Of a stretch of DNA of 64,000 bases, positions 55,110-61,951 are shown in pieces. The stretch comes from Crateriforma spongiae. GTDB lineage: Bacteria > Planctomycetota > Planctomycetia > Pirellulales > Pirellulaceae. Location of the stretch: NCBI RefSeq assembly GCF_012290005.1, contig NZ_JAAXMS010000001.1, positions 310,001-374,000 of the forward strand, in the 5' to 3' direction. Position 1 is the stretch's first letter, and each line of letters begins with the position of its first letter. The position numbers and the translations under genes are program-made. The notes beneath the pieces are model-generated. The model was not told the DNA's origin. It saw only the letters and a list, made by a program, of their open reading frames with translations, and searched no databases.

Positions 55110-56345
55110 ATGAATTGGCAAACTTTGACACGAATGCTAGTGGTGGCGATCACGCTGCCTTTGTCGACGGCTGTTGCCGAACGAGTCGACCTGTACGTCG
55201 GTGGCGGCGTCACCGGCCAAACCAAGGTGGTCAGCGACGACAAGGACCGCCAGCAGGTCTGGGTGAAGACCGACCCGGATCTGGTCTTGGTGCTGCCGAA
55301 ATCCCGTGTGCGTTCGATCGAGCCGGCGGACAAGTTGGCGGCGTATCAGCGATTTGCCGGCCAGACCGGCCAAGACGCCGAGCGACACTACAAGCTTTCG
55401 GTGTGGTGCAAGACCAACCATTTGCCGGAACAGGCGCGGTATCACCTGCAACGCGCGATCACCCTTAATCCTGATCACGTTGCCGCCCGCGCTTCGTTGG
55501 GTTACAAGCAGATCAACGGTCGCTGGACGTTGTTCACTGACTTGCAGCGGTCACGCGGCCTGGTCCACGTCGGCGGTAATTTGTGGAAAGCACCCGAACA
55601 GATATCTCGCGAAGAGGTCCGCAAGGAAACCGACAAGACCGCCAAGCAATGGAATCGAAAGCTGTCGCAAATGCTGGCGGCACTGAGTCGCGAGGAACCC
55701 GATGCGTGGGCCAATCTGGAAGCAATCGACGATCCATTGGCGGCCGACGCGATTGCCGATCAGTTGGAAAAGTCGCGGGGTGGCCGACAGCCACGCCGAC
55801 TGCGAAGTCTGTGGGTGCGTCTGTTGGGCAAGCTGGATCACCCGTCGGCTCGCAAGGCTCTGGTTCGTGCGGGACTGGAAGAACCCGATCGTCGGCTGCA
55901 GCAAGACATTCTGGAACAGCTGCAAGCCAATGGTCGTTCCTCGGCCGTCGCATCCTACACCGACGTCTTGGTCAAAGCCGCCGCGGGGAAACACCCTGAT
56001 GCAAAGGGGGTTTCTCTGGCTGCGACAGCACTGCAATCGTTTGTCGATCCCGAAATGGCGCTGGTTTGGGTCGATGCCTTGGTCACTGAGCACATTCGTG
56101 CGGCGCCCCAACAGCCTGGCATGACATTCGGATTCGGCGATACCGGGGCCAACGGCATGCAGGCCGGTAGCGCGGCGAAAGCAGAGATTCGCCGCAGTCA
56201 GAATGGCGAGGTTCGTAATCTGTTACGGATGATTGAACCGGAGGCCGATTACGGGTTTGACGAAAACGCATGGCGTCGCCATTTCGCACTGCAGCGATCA
56301 CGTTACCAAGGCGATCTGCGTCGCGACGGCGAAGGGGTTCGCTAG
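55110..56345 (+). CDS. Exported protein with TPR/HEAT-like repeats, unknown function
   Basis: A 411-residue protein with a signal peptide (MLVVAITLPLSTAVAE), then DLYVGGGVTGQTKVVSD, a TPR-like segment (LSVWCKTNHLPEQARYHLQRAITLNPDHVAARASLGY), and helical repeats after residue 200 (PLAADAIADQLEKSRG, LLGKLDHPSARKALVRAGLEEPDRRLQQDILEQLQ). The family is not recognised by name. ATG 55110 starts the leader; the frame is open upstream to 54657, but with random-looking composition. Envelope scaffolding or protein binding is inference. Confidence 0.83.
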   Translation: MNWQTLTRMLVVAITLPLSTAVAERVDLYVGGGVTGQTKVVSDDKDRQQVWVKTDPDLVLVLPKSRVRSIEPADKLAAYQRFAGQTGQDAERHYKLSVWCKTNHLPEQARYHLQRAITLNPDHVAARASLGYKQINGRWTLFTDLQRSRGLVHVGGNLWKAPEQISREEVRKETDKTAKQWNRKLSQMLAALSREEPDAWANLEAIDDPLAADAIADQLEKSRGGRQPRRLRSLWVRLLGKLDHPSARKALVRAGLEEPDRRLQQDILEQLQANGRSSAVASYTDVLVKAAAGKHPDAKGVSLAATALQSFVDPEMALVWVDALVTEHIRAAPQQPGMTFGFGDTGANGMQAGSAAKAEIRRSQNGEVRNLLRMIEPEADYGFDENAWRRHFALQRSRYQGDLRRDGEGVR

Positions 56346-56387
56346 AGGGTTTGCGGCTTGTTTGTCGAGCGACAGTCGGACCGACAA

Positions 56388-57746
56388 TCAGAAGGCCAAA
56401 TTCGCTCGCAAGCCCATCACGTAGGCGTCTTCGACGTTTTCACGAGCCGAATCCAGCCACTGAAAATCAGGCGTGACCGTCAGTGATTCGCCGACCTGGA
56501 TGTTGTAGAAAAGTTCGACGCCCTGTCCGTCGTCAATCGGTCCAAAGGGGATTTGCAGGAACGGGCCGATTTCATCGCTTGTTCCGCTGTAGAAATACCC
56601 TGCCCCGAATGAATCACCCCGGCGAAGCGGGCTGGCACCGCCGAGTCCGAAGTTCAACAGATAGCTAAGCGGATTGGCGTCTTCATCAGCCACGCCGGCG
56701 CGAGCGAAGTAACCCCAGTGACGCGTCGGATCGCATGGATCCACCCACAACGCTTGGTCGGTGTTCCAGTAAAACGACCATGATCCGTCGGCGCGATTGA
56801 TCGGGACGTTGGGCAAAATGATCCGCGGGTCCTGTCCCAACGCCACATAGTCACGGCTGCTCCAGGTGAATCCGAACAGCTGGTGACCGGGTTTGCCCAT
56901 CAGCGGCGTTGCGAATCGCAGTTCCGTCGACAAGGAAACCCCTTCGGCAAACAGTTCGTCAAAGCCGTCGCTGTCGGCGGTATCGGTCGGGTTAAGGACA
57001 GTGAAGTTCAACAGCGGTGTTCCCTCGGCGCCCAGAATGAAAAAGCCGCAGCCCAGGGTCGAATAGGGAATCGTCCGCAAGGCCAGCGGGTTGACGATGA
57101 AGGCGGTGTTGGAAAACTGGCGAATGCCGCGACCGTGCGCGTAGGCGTTCAAATCGCCGTCCAAGGTGTCCAGTTTGCCCGCATAAACGGCAAACCGTTC
57201 GCTTAAAAATTGGGTGAACAGAACATTCGTCAGATAAACTTCCGTGCTGTTGGCGACCGGCAATTCCGTTGCCAGCGTCGCGGGCAAAAAGGAACCAGTA
57301 AACGGACCGGCGGATTCGCCGAAGCGATGTTCCGCACGCAGTTTGACCAACAATCCATCGTGGATTCCGGACTTGCCCAGGTCAAAGTTGGCCACGTAGT
57401 CGCCATGACCGCCGTAGGCAAATTCACGCTCAAGCCCGCCCGAGACGGTTCCAAAATAAAACTGCGTCAGATTGTTTTGAAAAGTGATTCCGCAGTCGGC
57501 CATGTCGGCACGAAAGCGTTTCAGCAGCGATCCACAATGGCAATCGTCGTCACAGACGTAGGCATCGCAGCCGTCGCAGGCATCGACGGCGTAGGCATCA
57601 CAGGCGACGCCGCCGTCACAAAAAGCCTGGGCAGACGCATCACAAGCCGGCACGGCGAAGAACTGCAGGGTCAATAAAGCCGTGGCCAACCAACGAAAGC
57701 ACGAAGACCCCGTTGCCGCGGTGGCAGACCAATTCACCAAACGCAT
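56388..57746 (-). CDS. OprB-type carbohydrate porin with Cys/Asp-rich N-terminus
   Basis: A 452-residue outer-membrane beta barrel. After a signal peptide (about residues 1-40) come Cys 43, 49, 57, 60, 65, 69 and 71, most of them followed by Asp (CDGGVACD, DACDGCDAYVCDD). The barrel part shows alternating strands: FQNNLTQFYFGTVSGGLER, YVANFDLGKSGIHDGLLVKL, VYAGKLDTLDGDLNAYAHG, and a C-terminal Phe (LRANLAF), typical of outer-membrane insertion. OprB-type porins admit sugars. The Cys block is unusual for a porin and could bind metal or form disulfide links. Confidence 0.88.
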   Translation of the reverse strand: MRLVNWSATAATGSSCFRWLATALLTLQFFAVPACDASAQAFCDGGVACDAYAVDACDGCDAYVCDDDCHCGSLLKRFRADMADCGITFQNNLTQFYFGTVSGGLEREFAYGGHGDYVANFDLGKSGIHDGLLVKLRAEHRFGESAGPFTGSFLPATLATELPVANSTEVYLTNVLFTQFLSERFAVYAGKLDTLDGDLNAYAHGRGIRQFSNTAFIVNPLALRTIPYSTLGCGFFILGAEGTPLLNFTVLNPTDTADSDGFDELFAEGVSLSTELRFATPLMGKPGHQLFGFTWSSRDYVALGQDPRIILPNVPINRADGSWSFYWNTDQALWVDPCDPTRHWGYFARAGVADEDANPLSYLLNFGLGGASPLRRGDSFGAGYFYSGTSDEIGPFLQIPFGPIDDGQGVELFYNIQVGESLTVTPDFQWLDSARENVEDAYVMGLRANLAF

Positions 57747-57937
57747 TGTTCCGTGCTCGCTTTCAAAGTCATCCTGACGAAGCGCGTATCGTCCGCTTGA
57801 TCAACGCTTCTTCTAGACACTCTGTCGGCGGGGGCAAACGCGTGGGCAAACCGAAACCCCTTGATCAGTGACCAACCTTCACCGGACCGATGGACTTTTC
57901 GGTGTCGTACCGGTTGGGGAAAGTTTGCCGGGGCCTA

Positions 57938-58330
57938 TCAATTCGCCAGCGTTTGCAAGAATCCGGCGATCTGGCGGTCAAATTGGCCACGTGTCATGAC
58001 GTGGTCCAGCTTTTCTGCCTTGGCGGATTCCAATGGTCCGACTTGGACATGTGGTCCATAGGCTATTGTCATCGCCCTGGGACAAGCATCGGCGACTTTG
58101 GCGCCGAACCCTTGCACGATGGATGAACGCGTCGCCAAATCCAAGATGACCACGCGAACGTCGTCGGCTGGTTCGGTCGGCAGATTGCCCGACATCTGGA
58201 ATTGCAGACCCGCAGTTTTTGCGGCGGAACTGACCCGGGATGCGAACATCAGGTCGCCCGACAGGAACAGAACCTTATCGGAAACCAATGGTGCCGAATC
58301 GCTGTTGTCGGCATCGGAGTCAGCTGCCAC
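57938..58330 (-). CDS. Small receiver-like protein
   Basis: A 130-residue protein with the alpha/beta pattern of a response-regulator receiver: DKVLFLSGDLMFASRVSSAA, VRVVILDLATRSS (Asp at the end of strand 3 in the position of the phospho-acceptor), and MTIAYGPHVQ. The acidic pair at strand 1 is reduced to one Asp, and the conserved Lys after strand 5 is not obvious, so phosphorylation is uncertain. The GTG start at 58330 lies 11 bases inside the end of the sugar-isomerase gene, so it is coupled to it. Specific role unknown. Confidence 0.65.
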   Translation of the reverse strand: MAADSDADNSDSAPLVSDKVLFLSGDLMFASRVSSAAKTAGLQFQMSGNLPTEPADDVRVVILDLATRSSIVQGFGAKVADACPRAMTIAYGPHVQVGPLESAKAEKLDHVMTRGQFDRQIAGFLQTLAN

Positions 58331-59171
58331 TGCGTTTTTCCATTTCAGATTTCATGAAGTTCAAACCGTCCTCGGACAGCTTCAATTCCGTATCGAACAT
58401 CTTCCGCCAAATCTTGGTGGCGGCGGCGATCTCCGGCAAAGCCAAACCGAATGCTTCGATGACCAACCAGCCGTCGTAACCGCTTTCGGCAATCGCATCA
58501 AAGTTCTCATCCCAGTTCACACCACCGGTGCCCGGGGTGCTGCGATCGTTTTCGCTGATGTGGATGTGATACAGCTTGTCGCCACCGGCCAGGACCGCGT
58601 CACGCATCGATTTTTCTTCGATGTTGGCGTGAAAGGTGTCGTACATGATGCCGCATGCGGGATGATCGACGTCACGGGCGAACCGCGCCGAATCGGCGTG
58701 ACAGTTCAGGAAGTAACATTCGAAGCGATTCAGCGCCTCCATGCCCATACGAACGCCGACGTCGGCGGCATGCTCGGCCGTCGCGCGGATGCTTTCCACA
58801 CCCCACTGCCATTCATCGGCGGTCGCGCCCGCACCGCTGAAATGGCCGATCGCCGAATGGTAGGGGCCGACCAACGTTTCGGCGCCCACCGCGGCACAAC
58901 AGTCCAGCGTTTTCTTGTTCAATTCAACGCCTTTATCGCGGACGGCGGCGTCCGGGGAAATCGGGTTGTCTTCCAGGTTGCGAATCGTTACCGCGGTCCG
59001 GCGTAGTCCCAAGTCATCCAACTGTTTGCCCAGCTTGGCGTAATCCAAATCCAAGTTGAACATCGGTATTTCGACGCCGTCAAATCCCATCGCCTTCAGC
59101 TTTTCACAGATCGGCAACAGGTCCTCGGTGACTTCGCCGGACCACAATAACAGATTCATTCCGTACAGCAT
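58320..59171 (-). CDS. Sugar phosphate isomerase/epimerase (xylose isomerase-like TIM barrel)
   Basis: A 283-residue protein of the AP endonuclease 2/xylose isomerase-like barrel. Landmarks: GFDGVEIPMFNLDLDYAKLG, VGPYHSAIGHF, GMEALNRFECYFLN (metal Glu), CGIMYDTFHANIEEKS (Asp and His), YHIHISENDRSTPGTGGVNWDE and WLVIEAFG (Glu). This set matches ketose 3-epimerases such as D-tagatose/D-psicose 3-epimerase, which use Mn2+ or Co2+. The substrate is not certain. It overlaps the receiver-like gene by 11 bp. Confidence 0.9.
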   Translation of the reverse strand: MLYGMNLLLWSGEVTEDLLPICEKLKAMGFDGVEIPMFNLDLDYAKLGKQLDDLGLRRTAVTIRNLEDNPISPDAAVRDKGVELNKKTLDCCAAVGAETLVGPYHSAIGHFSGAGATADEWQWGVESIRATAEHAADVGVRMGMEALNRFECYFLNCHADSARFARDVDHPACGIMYDTFHANIEEKSMRDAVLAGGDKLYHIHISENDRSTPGTGGVNWDENFDAIAESGYDGWLVIEAFGLALPEIAAATKIWRKMFDTELKLSEDGLNFMKSEMEKRSGS

Positions 59172-59231
59172 TGATCTTGATTCTCTTTCGTCACGAAGTG
59201 GCGGTGGGAATGGGGCCGCCGGAAGGCGTTG

Positions 59232-59903
59232 CTAAAGCGGAAACGGCGATGCGGCCCCGGGTGGCGACAGCATCATATCGCGTTGCCGCACCACGTGCTG
59301 CTCCGCCTGGGCCAACCACGGCAGCAAGCTTTCCGGCAACGGGCTTAACCCCACACGATTCATGACCTGGTTCAGTCGGAACAGCAATCGTTCATGATCC
59401 AGATAGTCGAACAGAAACCGCGATCGTGTGAATCGCTGCAAGACTTCCACCAGTCGGTCGGTCGGTCGACCGGTGATCATATTGACGCAGTGCTGAATAT
59501 GTTCCAACGGTGCGTCGGCAAGCTCGGCATAGTACCGTTCACCAAAATCGGGCTGCTGACGCAACCACGATGCGTCTAACAAGACCTCGATCAAGATGTG
59601 CCCCACAAAACTGGGGCGAAAACCTTCATCGCCGGGCAACTGCTCGCGTAGCTGAACGGCGAACTGCAGGTTGGTCGTCACGAACGCTTCGGTTCCGTGG
59701 AACCATCGGTCGTCGTCGTGATGTCGGACGATCCCGCGGGCGATCGCACTTAGGACGGGATCGGCGTCATCGATATGGGGCAACGCCATGCGGCTGCGGG
59801 CGCGGATTTTACGATCCACCACTGACAACCAATCGGGCACTCCGGTGCCGATGGCCATCATGGGATCGTTCAGGTACGGCAAAGCGTGGCACAGAAAATT
59901 CAT
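59232..59903 (-). CDS. AcpH-like (acyl carrier protein phosphodiesterase-related) protein
   Basis: A 223-residue helical protein. It starts MNFLCHALPYLNDPMMAIGTGVPDWL, similar in layout to AcpH (MNFLAHxxL...GNxxxD), and has GIVRHHDDDRWFHGTEAF and FVGHILIEVLLDASWLRQ, the kind of His/Asp pattern seen in the HD-related AcpH fold. This is a distant likeness only; an ACP phosphodiesterase activity is not established. It lies 60 bp from the sugar isomerase on the same strand and could belong to its transcript. Confidence 0.75.
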   Translation of the reverse strand: MNFLCHALPYLNDPMMAIGTGVPDWLSVVDRKIRARSRMALPHIDDADPVLSAIARGIVRHHDDDRWFHGTEAFVTTNLQFAVQLREQLPGDEGFRPSFVGHILIEVLLDASWLRQQPDFGERYYAELADAPLEHIQHCVNMITGRPTDRLVEVLQRFTRSRFLFDYLDHERLLFRLNQVMNRVGLSPLPESLLPWLAQAEQHVVRQRDMMLSPPGAASPFPL

Positions 59904-60014
59904 GCGGCAAAGCTAACCGATGATCCGCGTCCTGGGCACCAGCGGGCCAATCCAGCGATCGCCGAACAACCAGACTTCAGGTGGGCGTTGCCGTGCCGTG
60001 TTGAGGATCCGGTA

Positions 60015-61556
60015 TCACGCCGATGCGGGGGCAAGAAATGCGAAACGTTCTCGCGCCAACGCCACGCCTTCTTCTGCCCATTGACGCATTGCGGGACTGG
60101 TGATCATCACGATCGTAACCGCAGCGACCGCCACCCAGGGACCGGCCAGTACGGTGGCCGGCATAACGGCGACATAAAACGCGGTGTGGTCGGCGACATA
60201 ACCGCAACGCACCATCGCCAGCCAAACGCCGACCATGACGATTCCGTTGGCAGTCAATGTAGCCAGGACCGCACCTTGCAGTCCCATCCGGGGCAACAGC
60301 CACGCGTTCAATGCGATGTTGCTGACCAGACCGATGCTAAGGGCGACGGTCACCCATTTGCCTTTCTCGGCAACCCACAGATAGTTCTGGCCGATCATCA
60401 CCAACGCCGACCAGCTACAAAACACAAACGCCATTGGCAGCAGTGATAGCCCGTCGTCATAGCGGCCTTCCAACAGGGTGCCGAACAACCAAGGTGACAG
60501 AATCAAGGTGCCCGAGGCGATCAACGTAAAGCACGCCGAAACACCCAACAGCACCTGTTTCAATCGACGCCGCACCGCATCCACGCGACCGGATTCCCAG
60601 TCCGCGGCCAAGTAGGGCATCAGGATCCCGCCCAACAGTGTTGCTAAGCTTAGAAACAACATCGGCAGGATGCGGCCACTGTGGTATTGGCCCACCGCGG
60701 ACTGGCCGATGGATTCGCCGCCCACACCGGCGCCCGGCATGAAGTGCAGAATCATGTATCGATCGGAGAGCTCGAACACATTCCCAATCAAGTTCATCGC
60801 CCACAGGGCCGCGGCATACGGCAGAATGCGTCGCCACATCTTCGGCGCGTCAAACGATTCGGTGGCGATCGGCATTCCCGACCAGCCACGACGCAATCGC
60901 CACAGGCCAGGCGTGGTGGCAAGCACGGTTGTTGCCGAAAACGTCAGCACTAGGCCGGTCAATCCGCCGCCGGTCGCCAGCCATGCGACACCGCCGATTC
61001 CAAAACCGACGCCCTGCATGAACTGCATCACCGAAACCATGCGGACCTGCCGCAGGGACGAATTCAAATCGTTGATGAAGTTGAAGAACACAATCGACAA
61101 CACGCCCACACCGACCGCATAGATCAGCGTGGCGTCTTGGGGCTGCAAGAAGATCAGCCAGCCGAACCACTGCGGACAGCACCACATGATGCAGAATCCG
61201 ATCACTGCCAGGCACCCGGTGGTCAAACCGATGCGTCGAAGGAATGACCCCAGTTGGCCTCGGCTGCGAAAATGTTCAACGTAGCGCGGCAGCGAACCGG
61301 GAATGCCCAGCAACATCACCGGCGTGATCAGCGTGATGAATCCAAAAGCCATTGACCACTGGCCGACCACGGCGTCGTCCATCAAGCGACAAAACCAGAT
61401 GCCGCGAAAGAACCCGATCGCACGCTGGACGATCGTCATCGCCAAGACGATCACCATGCCGAGCGCAAGCGAATCCGCTTTGAAGCCGGTGCCCCGCCCT
61501 GACGCTGCGCTTTCGGCCGTAGCTGACGACCCGTTGGCCGCGTCGGCATCGCTCAT
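60015..61556 (-). CDS. Polysaccharide flippase-like membrane protein
   Basis: A 513-residue protein with a 25-residue polar N-terminus and about 12-14 membrane helices (LALGMVIVLAMTIVQRAIGFFRGIW, FGFITLITPVMLLGIPGSL and so on to AFYVAVMPATVLAGPWVAVAAVTIV). It fits the MOP/Wzx flippase superfamily. In the middle are polar loops with MWRRILPYAAALWAMNLIGN and LSDRYMILHFMPG. It is a second flippase in the window, unlike the first in detail. ATG 61556 (MSDADAANG) is used; the frame is open to 61778 with random-looking sequence. It is preceded by a 395-bp gap. Confidence 0.83.
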   Translation of the reverse strand: MSDADAANGSSATAESAASGRGTGFKADSLALGMVIVLAMTIVQRAIGFFRGIWFCRLMDDAVVGQWSMAFGFITLITPVMLLGIPGSLPRYVEHFRSRGQLGSFLRRIGLTTGCLAVIGFCIMWCCPQWFGWLIFLQPQDATLIYAVGVGVLSIVFFNFINDLNSSLRQVRMVSVMQFMQGVGFGIGGVAWLATGGGLTGLVLTFSATTVLATTPGLWRLRRGWSGMPIATESFDAPKMWRRILPYAAALWAMNLIGNVFELSDRYMILHFMPGAGVGGESIGQSAVGQYHSGRILPMLFLSLATLLGGILMPYLAADWESGRVDAVRRRLKQVLLGVSACFTLIASGTLILSPWLFGTLLEGRYDDGLSLLPMAFVFCSWSALVMIGQNYLWVAEKGKWVTVALSIGLVSNIALNAWLLPRMGLQGAVLATLTANGIVMVGVWLAMVRCGYVADHTAFYVAVMPATVLAGPWVAVAAVTIVMITSPAMRQWAEEGVALARERFAFLAPASA

Positions 61557-61951
61557 GAAATCAATTGGTTTGGTGTGGTGCGAATCGGGCAGGCACCGCT
61601 GGCCTGTCGCTGATCGGTTCCCCGCGACCGAATCCCCTGCCTGAATATCGCTTACGGTCCGCAGCGGGCGGGCCCGAGAGGTGCACAACGAAACACCATG
61701 ATCATCAAAGGGTTGACGGTTGTGAGGACCGCAACGATTCACCGGATCGCGACAGGTCACTGTGGCGACGGATGACACCCCGGAAACGACGATAGGTTCG
61801 AACGGTCTAGAAAAGACGCGTTCGAACCTGTCGTGCGGAAAAGTGGTCGGCCCCGTTCGCTAGCGCGAGCGACGACCCTTTTCAAACCTCCGCCCCTAAC
61901 GGATGTGTGATGGGTCACCGGCGGTCGATCGACCGCCGATGAAGCTAGGCG
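61557..61951. other. Intergenic region with a large inverted repeat
   Basis: Gap of 395 bp between the flippase gene and the TolC-family stop, both on the reverse strand. It holds a 16-bp inverted repeat at 61790-61835 and otherwise no gene. Confidence 0.5.
61790..61835. promoter_or_regulatory. Large inverted repeat, possible terminator or operator
   Basis: Arms ACGATAGGTTCGAACG (61790-61805) and CGTTCGAACCTGTCGT (61820-61835) pair over 16 bases with one G-T type mismatch, around a 14-base loop. Each arm contains the 8-base palindrome GTTCGAAC. It begins 117 bp past the TolC-family stop and has no T run on the reverse strand. Confidence 0.65.

Noticed and set aside
61790-61835. tRNA T-loop (GGTTCGAA) suggesting a tRNA gene
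   Set aside because: No acceptor, D or anticodon arm can be formed around it on either strand; the bases are the arms of an inverted repeat.
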